Positions 10,685 through 21,879 of a DNA stretch of 64,000 nucleotides are shown here, one piece after another. How positions within the stretch are numbered: position 1 is the first letter of the stretch; the number at the start of each line of letters is the position of its first letter. Source of the stretch: Mesocentrotus franciscanus (Eukaryota > Echinodermata > Echinoidea > Camarodonta > Strongylocentrotidae); the NCBI GenBank assembly GCA_037976565.1, contig CP137675.1:25746831-25810830 (forward strand), read 5' to 3'. The position numbers were made by a program, and so were the translations under genes. The notes beneath the pieces were generated by a model. The model was not told where the DNA came from, did no database searches, and saw nothing but the letters and a program-made list of their open reading frames with translations.

Positions 10685-10945
10685 GTAAAAATGTCAGAAG
10701 AAAAAATGTCAGAGGTAAAAATGTCAGAGGAAAAAAATGTCAGAGGAAAAAATGTCAGAGGTAAAAATGTCAGAGGTAAAAATGTCAGAGGTAAAAATGT
10801 CAGAGGTAAAAATGTCAGAGGAAATAATGTCAGAGGTAAAAATGTCAGAGGTAAAAATGTCAGAGGTAAAATTGTCAGAGGAAAAAATGTCGGAGGTAAA
10901 AATGTCAGAGATACAAAAAAAAATGCAGGTACAAACAAAAATGTA
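10685..10945. repeat. 15-bp minisatellite, AAAAATGTCAGAGGT
   Basis: About 16 units of AAAAATGTCAGAGGT with small variants (GGAAAAA for GGTAAAA). The 15-bp period keeps several frames open, so the long reading frames across it are not genes. The same unit in reverse orientation forms the array at 14217-14380. Confidence 0.95.
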
Positions 10946-11637
10946 GGGGTAAAAACTGGTGCCGTCATAATATCCCAGCACTTTATCACACAAAATGTCG
11001 AGACGTAAGCTACTGGGCTAGTCTATTATATTTTATAAATGACTGTGTATTGTACTTCGTACATGTCCTGAGAATAATACAATGTGGAAAATAAATTTGA
11101 AACTTATATTTTGTGATCAGGTTTGCATATATTAATTTCTATCATTTTTCGATATTTTAAATTGGTTGATGTTTTAATGTTTATTTGGTTTTGATGAAGT
11201 AGGCCTGAGTACATAGAATATTAAGATTGAATGAGATAAAACAGGGAATCAGTTATAAAGATCGCACAGAAATTCCACAAATTCAGTAATTAGATCCATC
11301 TTCATGTCCATCCCAGCAAAGACTGTTATGACAAGAAAACATTAATAAAAATACAAGGATGCTCTGTCCCCTCATCAATACTTTATTACAAAAGTTTAAC
11401 AAACAATATCAAAGCTTCGCTTGAAGAATGTCAGATAGTAGGCCTACAAGTGGTAAACGTTGAGACATATCTACCCAGGTATTTCGTCATGTGCTTTCGA
11501 CCATTAAAAACGTGGGAGAAATACAGTTTAAGTCCCTCAATTTCAACTGTTTTTCTACCAAATTCATGATGCATTTTGTTTAATGTGTAGACTTGTACGA
11601 ATATGCACCTGCTTGAAACTGTCGTCAAAAACAGTGT
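10946..11637. other. No recognisable feature
   Basis: AT-rich sequence without credible coding potential, up to the target duplication of the hAT element at 11638. Confidence 0.5.
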
Positions 11638-11645
11638 ATGCCAGC

Positions 11646-11682
11646 CAGGCGCGGATCCAGGGGGGCCAAGGGGCCCCCCAGC

Positions 11683-11716
<34 letters not shown>

Positions 11717-13282
11717 AGGAAAAGAAGGGAAAGGGAAAGAGGAGAGAAAGGGAAAGAAAGAAGACTAAGAAAAAAATAAAAGGGGGTAAAAGAATGAAAT
11801 CAGGGGGCGAAAGGGCCTTGCCTCCCCGGCTGTTGCCTCCCCCATCAAAAAAATTAGAGAGACGGAAGGAAAGGGAAAAAAAGAAGGAAAAGAGGAGATA
11901 AAGGGAAAGAAAAAAGAGGAAGAAAGGAAAAGAAGGGGGATATCAGTTGCAATATCAGTTGCAATCGAGGGGGCAAAAGTCGCCTCTCTCCGCCCCGCCC
12001 CGCCCCCGCCAAAAGATAGTAGGAAGGGAAAGGGAAAGAGGAGAGCTAAAAGGGAACAAAAAGTGAAAGAAGAAAAGAAAAGGGTGAAAAGAAGGGAGAT
12101 CAGTTGCGATTAATCCCGCCAACAACGTGTGGATCGGCCGAAAAGGCCCTTGCCTCCCTGCCTCCTCCCCAGCAAACCCAAACCAACAAGGTGTAGATCG
12201 GGGGCACTGGCGTACTGATGGGGGCTTGGGGGAGGGGGGGGGACTTGCCCCTAAACAAAATTCAAACGTGGTTTATTTCTAATTCGTTACCGGTGATTTA
12301 CAAATTTTGCTGAAATGACATAATTTTCCGAGATTTTTCCTCACTTTTTAGTGAATTGTACTTTTGTATAGGTTTGTTGCCAAAATGACAAATTCCTAAA
12401 TTTTCAGTCAGGCAAGAAATATGCTTATTTAGAGGCCTACATGTCAGGGCCCGCGGGACGACAGGGCTCGGGGCCTCGAGCCCCCCACTTTTTGTGAAAA
12501 GTATATAGAAATAGAAAGAAAGAAAGATTAGTGACCTGCCAGTGTCACCTATAATGTATCAAAATATGCTCATCTGACCGTAATTAAATTTCTAAAACCC
12601 CTGAACTTCCGGTGGCTCTGTCCCCTGTACCCTACCTAGGGCCTAAGGCGGACCCCTGGATGCTTATCTGACGGCAATTTAATGCCCAAAACCCCTGAGC
12701 TTCTGGGGGCTCCGCCCCCTAGACCTCACGCCAATTAGTGACCTACCAGTTTCATGAATAAGGTATCAAAATATGCTCATCTGACCGTAATTAAATGCCT
12801 AAAATCCCTGAGCTTTCGGGGGCTCTGCCCCCTGGACTCCACCTAGGGCCCTAAGGCGTGCCCCTAGTTGCTCATCTCACGGTAATTTAATGCCTAAAAC
12901 CCCTGAGCTTACGGGAGCTCCACCCCCTGGACCCCACGCGAATTAGTGACCTACCAGTGTCATGAATAAGGTATCGAAATATGCTCATCTGACCGTAATA
13001 AATGCTCATACCCCATGGGCTTCCGGGGGCTTTGCCCCTAGACCCCACACCAATTTACGCTACGCTCTACCTGATCGTAAATACTTTAGCCTCCCCCAAC
13101 CACTTTGAAAAACGTTCAGCGGGGCCTGCATGAAAGAGTGGGGTGATGCGGATTTTTGTCTGCGGCCCCCAACAATAAAAAAGTTTTTGCTCATTACGCC
13201 ACTGCTAGTCACCGTTACGTACCAATATTTGGCTCGCATGATTTCAAATTTGGGCCCCTAAGAAAACCTGGATCCGCGCCTG
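11646..13282. mobile_element. hAT element with perfect 8-bp target duplication
   Basis: ATGCCAGC at 11638-11645 is repeated exactly at 13283-13290, the 8-bp duplication of the hAT superfamily. The ends are a 16-bp perfect inverted repeat, CAGGCGCGGATCCAGG. No transposase is visible. The left third is a purine-rich GA/GGAAA tract (11685-12110). The rest includes a relative of another TIR family (12205-13206). Confidence 0.92.
12205..13206. repeat. CACTGGCGTA-type element with minisatellite core, copy 1
   Basis: The left end CACTGGCGTACTGATGGGG and right end GCTCATTACGCCACTG are imperfect inverted repeats. Inside, about five units of roughly 110 bp repeat GCTCATCTGACCGTAATTAA, CCTAAAACCCCTGAGCTT and GGGGGCTCTGCCCCCTGGAC. 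The same architecture is at 39342-40020 and, inverted, at 56447-57258. No clear target duplication flanks this copy. Confidence 0.8.
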
Positions 13283-13290
13283 ATGCCAGC

Positions 13291-14216
13291 ACACCTTTAT
13301 GAATCCAGGACCAAATATCCTTCAAAAACTATTATCATGTATACAAGTAGTATCATGATGCTATAAATGTGTACAGTAAAACTATGTTTCTGATATGTTG
13401 CTCATGAATAAATATTTGTCAATTTCAGAGTTTGATCTCTCACAGCAAATAATTATAGAACGATGTAGCTTAAACAGAACCTCTGCAAAGCGCGCGCTTA
13501 TCTGGAATGTGATGGTGCAGTTAGCATTTGATGTAACATTGGCGGTTTCTGCTTTGTATCGAAGTATCAAAGCTGCTTATTGATGCAAAGCGCGCGCTTC
13601 TCTGGAATGTGATGGTGCGGTTAGCATTAGATGTAACATGGGCGGTTTCTGCTTTGTATCAAAGTATCAAAGTATCAAGCCCACAAGAAAGTGAAATTAT
13701 TGGAAATATGCATTTGTAGGAAATTACATTTTATAGTAGTCATTGCCACGCTGTTAAAATGTCCATCAATCTTCAGAAGGGACGGTGAAGTGGGGGGTGG
13801 AGGACTCACAGCGTGATATCTTATCTTCTTTTGTTGGGGCTGTGATGACTTTTCTTTTATTTAATGACTACACCATCGAGCCACAACTCGGCCTATATAA
13901 TTCATGGCCAAACTACTCGATTTTAGACATTCTTTTTTCCAGAAGTTTGCTCAGTGTACCAGTGTCACTTGCTTAAACAAAGGCATATGAGGGGGAGGCA
14001 GCCGGGTCACTATGCCTCCAAAAGGATACATCCCCTGGTCTCTCCTCGGCAATAATCGGGCAAAAAGTCACAATTTCGGGCAGAAAGGTAAATAAAAGTT
14101 AAAGAAACAAGAAAATAAAGCAGCGCTGAAATTAGTGACTACGGAGAATCATTCGTTATATCTTTTCGATAAGCCTAATATACAATCATTACCAATATTC
14201 AACCTGTAACATGCTT
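13291..14216. other. No gene; 96-bp tandem duplication
   Basis: A unit starting GCAAAGCGCGCGCTT.TCTGG and including ATGTGATGGTGC and GGCGGTTTCTGCTTTGTATC occurs at about 13488-13577 and again at 13584-13672 with few differences. The rest shows no feature I can support. Confidence 0.7.
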
Positions 14217-14380
14217 TTTAAAATATTTTTACCTCTAACATTTTTACCTCTGACATTTTTTCCTCTGACATTTTTACCTCTGACATTTTTACCTCTGACA
14301 TTTTACCTCTGACATTTGTTCCTCTGACATTTTTACCTCTGACATTTTTTCCGCTGACATTTTTACCTCTGACATTTTCC
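14217..14380. repeat. Inverted array of the 15-bp minisatellite
   Basis: About ten units of ACCTCTGACATTTTT, the reverse complement of the unit at 10685-10945. It stops where the hairpin element begins. Confidence 0.95.
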
Positions 14381-14633
14381 CCTTTGCGTATTTGGCTTGC
14401 GTATTGCTGCGTATTTATGGTAAGCCGTTTTAACATAGGCTATGTCTTGATATCAAGAAATTATAGCTTGATATCAAGAAATGAATTCTTGATATCAAGA
14501 ATTACCATTGCTTTACAACAGAAAATCATTTCTTGATATAAAGAATTAATTTCATGATATCAAGACATAGGAATAAATGTTAAAACGGCTTGCCATAAAT
14601 ACGCAGCAATACGCAAGCCAAATACGCAAAGGT
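14381..14633. repeat. 253-bp hairpin element with TTGATATCAAG core
   Basis: The left arm CCTTTGCGTATTTGGCTTGC... and right arm ...GCAAGCCAAATACGCAAAGG are near-perfect inverted repeats of about 60 bp. Between them lie several palindromic TTGATATCAAG units. No protein is encoded. Its size and structure fit a foldback MITE, but no target duplication is clear. Confidence 0.85.
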
Positions 14634-15539
14634 GTGACTCGGGCATTACTTTGATACTACCGACCCTGTCCAAACAGAGCCACTCAGTAGCTCTGGAAGC
14701 AATGTTGCCCTGGGATTGTCAGACCCTGATCATTTCATGTCGGGAAGGAGAGTGTCAAACAGACAAACAAAGACACCCTCAAAATTTCATGATTTTATTG
14801 TATACAGATAAATGTTATAAATAAAGTCAGAGATTTGTATAGGTTTTTGCTTTGTTGCAGACATGTGCAGTTTATCAGGTGGGCTGTATATAATACAGAC
14901 CACCTTATGTTTTCGTTAGAATTGCCTTTATTTATTTATTATTATTTATTTATTTTTCTTATTTCCAATCACTTTTTTGTTAGCGAGATAACTTGAAAAT
15001 GGCTAAATCAAATGCCTTGAAATTTGGCATACATATGTATAGGCATATAGACAAAGCAAAATTAGGTTTTTAACCTTGACCTTGACTGATGACGTCATCT
15101 AGGCGCCATTTTGTAAAATTTTCTGAAAATCTACTCATGATCATATCTTCATAACGAAAATTCGTTTCTCCTTCATATTTATCATGATCAAGGTCAATTG
15201 TCCAGTTAATTTCAGGTCCAAAACGCGCGCGCATGCGTACGTCCGTGCGTGAGCGTGCAAAATTCTAAAATGCTCAAAATCGTCTCAAGTTCATTTTGCA
15301 TACGTTTCAGGCCATTTTAAGCATTTTATTTTAAAAATCGCGCACACGCACATGCGCGCGCGTTTTCGCGCGTAACACCATTACACAACATAGAATCGCC
15401 ATTTTTTTTTCTTTCATGATATTTCCTATATTTTTTTCGAACAATTTGATACCATATTTATCTCTTTATGACCATTAATAACAAGATGACCCCTATAAAC
15501 CTTGACCCTCCCATTTTATTATGGAGCGCAAAAATTAGG
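14634..15539. other. No gene; AT-rich leader of unknown origin
   Basis: Includes TTTA-rich sequence at 14930-14960 and a CG-rich patch with CGCGCGCGCATGCG at about 15220-15370. Phrases such as TGACGTCATC resemble the repeats at 19.7-21 kb, so this may be the 5' flank of the LINE or another repeat copy. Confidence 0.45.
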
Positions 15540-15742
15540 GGGAGGCCCTTCCCGGTAGCACTACGCATGCAGTGTGAGGGAAGGACCAACTTGTGAGGAT
15601 CAAGGTAAACGTCCTGGTCTACCTTCAAGCTGGTAGGGGTTGTGAGCCATCTGACTTGTTCAGTTGGTGGCGGACAGACCAGGGTGGCTAGGAGAGGAGT
15701 GTCTCATCCGCCTAGTGTAACTATATGAGCGAAACTGTATGA

Positions 15743-17319
15743 ATGATGGAAAGCCCAATTAGCACCAGGGTTAAAGCCCCTGACAACATTAACCAGCCAT
15801 TTCGACCGATGGGCCTGCAAACTGCAGTGCATGATGATGCATCATCTCCAAACCCAATTGGAAGAGATCATGTTGATAACCCAAAAGAGAAAATGGCACT
15901 ACTAACAGCAAAGAAACTAATTGGTATTGGCACATGGAATGTGCGGACTTTAAAGCCCAAGTCCACTCCAAAAATAACTTGTCTTTAATAGAACCAGAAA
16001 AATCAGATAAACCAATCAAAAAAAGTTTGAGCAAAATCGGATAACTAATAAGAAAGTTGTAAATTTTGAAAAAGTATGTAAAACAAAAAACAATGGAAAT
16101 CATTACACAAATTGCCAATTTGGTTATCAGTTTGTGACGTCATGTCCTCACTACTTATCAATTGTTTTATATAGTTTAATCCCATTAATTTCCCTTTTTA
16201 TCTCCCAAAACTTGATTTCCCCATGCCTTTGCCCAGGTTATATGATTTGTATCATATTGCGTGAATGACATTTACCAAAATCTTTTATAAATTTTGAAGA
16301 ATTGATACTATTTTCTGAATATTGTATTTCATAATTATTGATTTTTATAAATAGTTTATCAAAATTCAAATTTTTCATGATTTAACGGGAAAAAATTACT
16401 CTGTATTAGTGCATCCACACAAAAACATATTACTATCAATCTAACTTGGATGCTGGTGTGAAGAAATAAGATTCTTAGGGGGAAAATAGGAAATTTATAT
16501 TATCAATATAAAGAAAATAATTAGTGGATAGTGAGGACCATACGTCACAGCCTCATGTGTGAGTTGCCAATTTGTGTAGTGATTTTCAAAGTTTTTCATG
16601 TCATTAAAAATTCATAACTTTCCTATTAGTTATCCGATTTTGCTCAAATTTTTTTGATTTGTTTGTCTGATTTTTCTGGTTCTATTGAAAGTAAGTTATT
16701 TTTGGAGTGGACTTGGGCTTTAAATCAAGATGGAAAACTAAACATTCTACTGAACCAACTTGAAAAATTCAAGTGGGAAGTCATTGGAGTTTCAGAGACT
16801 CACTGGAAAGAATCAGGAGATTTCACCGAAGGAGGATATAAAGTACTGTGTTCTAGCGAGGAAGATGTACACAGGAGAGGTGTCGCTCTGATCCTCAACA
16901 AACAAGCACAAAAAGCACTCCTGGGATATAACACCATATCCCCTAGACTGATCTCAGCCAGATTCCAAACACAGGCTGGAGCCTTAACTATAATCCAGGT
17001 GTATGCACCGAACATGGCAGACAGAGAGGAAATGGTGGACACTTTTTATGATCAGCTCCAACAAACAATAGATGACACTCCAAACAAGGACATACTGATA
17101 GTGCAAGGTGATCTAAACGCAAAAGCAGGGAGAGACTGGGACACTTGGAAGAATGTTATAGGACACCATGGATACGGAGAAATGAACAACAGAGGAGAAA
17201 AGCTTTTGAACTTTTGCATGGCTAACAATCTAGCTATTGCAAATACCATGTTCAAGCAGAAGAAGGCAAGTCGTGAATGGACATGGAGTCACCAGATGGG
17301 AGGACCAAAAACAAGATAG
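15743..17319 (+). pseudogene. LINE endonuclease (APE type), split by a MITE
   Basis: The ATG at 15743 opens a frame leading to LIGIGTWNVRTL at 15949. The frame resumes after the MITE at 16720 (NQDGKLNILLNQLEKFKWEV). Endonuclease boxes follow: VIGVSETHWK, RRGVALILNKQA, IIQVYAPN and VQGDLNAKAGRDWDTW. Near 17290 one base is missing and the frame moves (EWTW to SPDGRTKNKIDFIM), after which SADVASDHQLVI supplies the last active-site box. APE-type endonucleases nick the target DNA for reverse transcription. All main motifs remain, but the reading frame is lost. Confidence 0.88.
15954..16719. mobile_element. TTAA-flanked MITE inside the LINE
   Basis: TTAA at 15950-15953 and 16720-16723 flanks inverted repeats of more than 100 bp beginning AGCCCAAGTCCACTCCAAAA. 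Removing the MITE and one TTAA restores the endonuclease codons ACT TTA AAT CAA (TLNQ), which proves the insertion. TTAA duplication fits piggyBac or Kolobok. No transposase is encoded. Confidence 0.95.
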
Positions 17320-19602
17320 ACTTTATCATGGTGAACAACAAATGGAAATCAAGCGTCCAATGCGCTAGAAGTTTTCCAAGTGCTGATGTGGCTTCAGATC
17401 ACCAACTGGTTATCTGCAATTTCAAGCTACGATTCAAAACTAAACCCAAACAGGACAAAATGAAGAGATATGATGTGTCAAAACTGAAAGATGAAACTAC
17501 ATCAAAAAGCTACCAAGAAATAATCGGAGGGAAGTTCAGACCTCTGCTTGATCACTTTGATACCCACCTAGACATAGATAGCATCTGGGAAAGGATTAAG
17601 CAAGCATTTAACAGCACAGCAAAGGATGTTCTAGGAATGAAAAAGAACAGACCGCAGGAAGCATGGATCTCACAAGAAGTGCTAGATCTCAGCGAAGAAC
17701 GCAGCAAAATTAAACAAGCCAAACAAGATGACCCTTCACTGAAACCAAGGTACAACTTTCTAAATAGAGAGATAAAGAGGAAGACTAGGGGCTGTAAAGA
17801 TGCGTGGCTCCAGGACCTTTGCAGTAGAGTAGAAACTGCACACCAAGCTGCTAAATCAAAGGAGGTCTACGCAATTAAGAAAATCACCAAATCAGCATCA
17901 AAGAGAATGCAATCAGTTAAGAGTAAGACAGGAGAACTCTAACAGAACAATCAGAAGTAAAGAAGAGATGGAAAGAAAACTACGACGAGCTATATAATGA
18001 ACACAACCCCAAAAACGACACAGTAGCAAACAGTCTACCCAACAGCTCTTCAGATGACCCAGAGCCAAACATACTGAAGGAGGAAATTGAAAGTGCAATA
18101 AAGAAACTTAGTGAGGGTAAGGCACCAGGATTTGATTCAGTCACTTCTGAAGAAATCAAAGCAGCTGGAGAAACAGGAACAGACATTTTTCACTATCTCT
18201 GCAACCAAATATGGGAATCGGAGAAATTCCCGGAGGAATGGGGAAGAGCGATAATAACCCCAATCTATAAGAAGAAAGATAAACTAGACTGCGGAACTAC
18301 AGAGGTATCAGTCTGCTGTCCCATGCAGGAAAAGTACTGACCATAATCCTACAAAGGATAATTCTCAAAAGAACGGAAGAAATCCTCTCTGAATCCCAGG
18401 CAGGATTCAGACCAGGCAGGGCTACGACAGACCAAATATTCACGCTAAGACAAATAGCAGAAAAATACCTGGAAAAGAACAGAAGCCTGTACTGCTGCTA
18501 CATCGACTTTCAGAAGGCTTTTGATTCGGTATGGCAGAAGGGCCTGTGGAAGGCGATGGGATGTTTTGGCTATCCTAGCAAGCTGATACGACTGCTACAA
18601 GCACTGTATGAACAATCCCAGAGAACGGTCAGAGTAAATGGAGAGCTGACAGAGTGGTTCAAGACAACCGTTGAGTCAGACAGGGGTGTGCCATCCCCCA
18701 CAACTTTTCAATATACTCCTCGAGCTAGTTATGATCATGGCAATGGATGAACTTCAAATAGGAGCCAAAATTCAAGGAACCTGCATAAACAACCTACGTT
18801 TTGCAGACGACATCGTCCTAATAGCAGAGAACCCAGAGGAACTGCAGACACTTGTGGATAAAGTGTACAAGGCAAGCTGCGACCTTGGTCTTAAGGTGAA
18901 CATAGCAAAGACAGAAGTGCAAGCTATTAGCAAAAGGAAGTGCAACCTCAACATTGACATATAGCCAACGACAGACTAAAACAGGTAGAAGATTTTGTGT
19001 ACCTGGGGAACAATGGCAGAAAACGGCTCAAGCTCAAGTGACATCAAGAACCGAATCAGGAAAGCAGGGGCAGCTTTCCAAAGACTAAATAACATCTGGA
19101 CATCAAAAAGCATTAGTAGCCACACGAAGATGCAACTGTATCAAACACTTATCCTCTCAATACTGCTGTATGGGGCAGAATCCTGGACAGTAAGAAAAGA
19201 AGATAGCAACAGGCTGCAGGTGTTTGAAATGGCATGCCTCCGTCGAATAATGGGGGTGACTTAAGACTAGATAGGATCCGAAACACACACATCAAAGAAT
19301 CCCTCAACCTCGATCAAGATGTAATGGACAAAGTTTCCACTAAAAGACTCAAATACTTTGGTCACGTCCTAAGAATGAAACCCACAAGATACCCCAAAAT
19401 TGCTGTTGAAGGAAATGTCACAGGAAATCGACCCAGAGGCCGTCCACCCAAAAGATGGCTTGACTGCATCTCAGAGGACTGCAAAGCAAGATCCATAATA
19501 AGGCTGACAGATGCATCAAGACTGGCTGCAGACAGAAATATTTGGCACACCATCACCATACAGAAGCCATCACGAGGCCCCTTGCCTGCGTGGACGGCAT
19601 AA
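17277..19602 (+). pseudogene. LINE reverse transcriptase and C-terminus
   Basis: After the endonuclease the frame runs to 17942, where one base is lost (GEL, then TEQSEVKKRWKENYDELY). RT boxes: KLSEGKAPGFDSVTSEEI, YRGISLLSHAGKVL (after a frameshift near 18294), SQAGFRPGRATTDQIF, YIDFQKAFDSVW, then a small deletion at the usual RQGC turn (GVPSP, about 18690) and LRFADDIVLIAE (catalytic FADD, about 18800). The C-terminal part reads FLGIT-like sequence, SILLYGAESWTVRKED, RRIMGVT and VSTKRLKYFGHVLRM and ends at 19602. The catalytic aspartates are intact but the gene is dead. Confidence 0.88.
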
Positions 19603-19618
19603 GTCAAGTAAGTCAACA

Positions 19619-21274
19619 AGATGAGCGTCCATTCAAGATAAATGTACGTGCGCGCGAGCTCTTGTAATACATAGCATATATGGGCAAAAACATGCCTATA
19701 CAAAATTCATTGTAACTCTTCAGAATGGATGGGAACTCCCAATTTTTTTCATATTTGGATAGATTATAAGTCGGAGATATGATTTAATGTCTCATTTGAC
19801 CCTCAATTAACTCATGACGTCATCATAATGGCCTCCGAACTCAAAATTTCAATTTGCATATTATGACGTCAGCATATTTTTGGAAAATTGATTGTATCTC
19901 TGTAAATATTGATCGATTTTCTTCCAAATTTTGATATGTTCTAGCTGAGACAATTTTCTACAAATGCAGTTGCCACGATTTTCATTTTGACAAAGGCATC
20001 ATGGCGTATTTTTGCGATTAAAGGAGGCATGTCAATTTTTCACATTTTGCGTGTATTCTCTATGGGACATGACTTTTTCAAAACTGGATTCTACATTCCC
20101 GTCTTTCGCGAGCAATATCTCCGTCGTTTTAGTTTTGTTTTTGCTGAGCTTCGAGTATGTTGTAGCTGAGACAATAAGCTATCACAATGTGCCCTTTATT
20201 TTTCGATCAGATGCCGGGATCATGCTCATATTTCACTTGCAAAGTGGGATTTGAGAATTCCATTTTCCGTTCACGTGTAATGTCTATGTGGATTATTTTG
20301 GTATAGTGGTCATAGCACTTGCCTCCCATTCCGGCGACCCAAGTTCGATTCCTGGTGGGTCATTTTTTTTTTTTTTTGCCGTCGTTTTAAATTTGATTTT
20401 ATGATCTTCTTCGACTATTATAACATATTATCATATACAATCACAAACAATGTAATAAAATGCCTAATTTTGCGTGTTATATCTATGGGAGAAGAATGTC
20501 AATCGTTTGAGTACAACCCTATGGAAAATCTGATTCCTTGTCGTGTATTAAACCTATAGGGTTAATCTCTAAGTCTGTTGTAATATATCAAATCATCCCA
20601 TTTTTATGATGTTAGTCTCCTTCCCAGACGTTTATACTTTCCAGTTATTCAGCCCAGGTGTATGCAATGTTTACTATGGGAAATCTGAGTCCTTGTCGTG
20701 TATTAATTTTTTTATATTCATAGTTGGATAGAGTATGAGTCGGAGATATGATTTCTTATAAAAAAACAAAATCTAGAAAATGCATATTGACCTTGGAACT
20801 CAAAATACGAATTTGCATATTATGACGTCAGCATATTTATGGAAAATTGATTGTATCTCTGTAAATATTAATCGTTTTTCTTAATGTTGATATGTTGTAG
20901 CTAAGACAATCTTGTCCAAGATCAGTACACATTATTTTTCATTTTGATGACGTCATCATAGTGAAAATCGCGATTAAAGGTAACATGACAGAATTTTCTT
21001 AATTTGCGTGTTATGCCTATGGGAGAGGTGAATTTTGTTCAAATCATGAATCTACGTGACATTAATTGAGCACTATCTAGCTTATTTGTGCTCTATGTTC
21101 TCCCAAATTTTGGTATGTTATAGCTGAGACCATGGGCTATAGAAACTGTGCTTTTGGTTTTTTGATCAGATGTGGAGATAATTTCGAATTTTCAATTGAA
21201 AGTTGTAGTTGCGACCATGCCAAGGCCGTTTTTGCATGTAAAGTCTATGAGAAATATTTTGGTGTATTGGTTAA
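19619..21274. repeat. Two tandem copies of a 0.97-kb AT-rich unit
   Basis: The phrases GAGTCGGAGATATGATTT, TTTGCATATTATGACGTCAGC, GAAAATTGATTGTATCTCTG and TGCGTGTTAT.TCTATGGGA recur about 969 bp apart (for example 19771 and 20740). The first copy holds a tRNA-like segment. The second has lost most of it to a MITE insertion. No coding potential beyond chance. Confidence 0.8.
20291..20362 (+). pseudogene. tRNA-Gly-like relic
   Basis: GGTATAGTGGTCATAGCACT resembles the D-arm/A-box of tRNA-Gly, GCCTCCCATT could be an anticodon loop with CCC, and AAGTTCGATTCCTGG fits a T-arm/B-box. The acceptor halves do not pair and the anticodon stem is poor. It is a pseudogene or the head of a SINE, not a working tRNA. 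Confidence 0.6.
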
Positions 21275-21798
21275 AGATACTATGTCCCTTTGCAGCCAAC
21301 ATCAAATTCTGTAGAACTTTGCAGGAATTATGAATATGTCATGTATGTCCTATCTGTGAAATTTAAACGTTAGCAGTGTCCTAATATTCAAATTATGCAA
21401 GAAAACCCGTTTACTTGCTAGATTTCACTGTCAGACACTATTGAGTGACTGACTGATTTTTTCTTCTTTGGTAATAACATACATAAAATGAGCTGTAAAG
21501 GGTACATGAGCATTTGTCTACATCAATAACCCACTTTTTCTAATGGCCAAAATTAAAGTGATTGAATCTTTGCGCAGTACAAAACGTACGACCATTCGGT
21601 ACAATGGTCTGAAAATCATACTATTACTTACTGGCTTATAGCTCTTAAGTCGATTCGACAACTAATAGTCGTTATTTTCCAACTTAAAGACATTTTCAAG
21701 CCCCCTTTTTTAGGGAAGTTCTAAATTAGTATTATCTTTCAAATGCCGTTGGAATTTAACCTTTTCATTTTTTGGCCTGCAAATGGGACATAGTACCT
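21275..21798. mobile_element. TTAA MITE family 2, copy 1
   Basis: A 524-bp element flanked by TTAA (21271-21274, 21799-21802). Its inverted ends read AGATACTATGTCCCTTTGCAG and, from the other side, AGGTACTATGTCCCATTTGC. It is almost identical to 26173-26698. It interrupts the tRNA-like region of the second 0.97-kb unit. Confidence 0.92.
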
Positions 21799-21879
21799 TT
21801 AAAGCACTAGATATATCATTAATGATCAAGGCTACACAGATAATCACTTATTTCGTCAAAGTGACGAATTGAAGTCTAG

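Larger units (their letters stand above)
15540..19618 (+). mobile_element. RTE-type LINE, nearly full length, inactive
   Basis: A non-LTR retrotransposon with one large reading frame: endonuclease, RT and a C-terminal segment. GTWNVRTL, IIQVYAPN, VQGDLNAKAG and the tail RRIMGVT...LKYFGHVLRM are typical of the RTE/BovB group. It ends in a short AGTCAAGTAAGTCAA repeat. A 766-bp MITE splits the endonuclease and several single-base frameshifts break the rest. The 5' boundary is approximate. Confidence 0.85.

Noticed and set aside
10535..11008. Long reading frames of MSEVK/NVRGK repeats on both strands
   Set aside because: They are produced by the 15-bp minisatellite, whose period keeps frames open. 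Only the first part (integrase tail) is real coding relic.
20291..20362. Functional tRNA-Gly gene
   Set aside because: Acceptor and anticodon stems do not pair; only the internal promoter-like boxes are kept.
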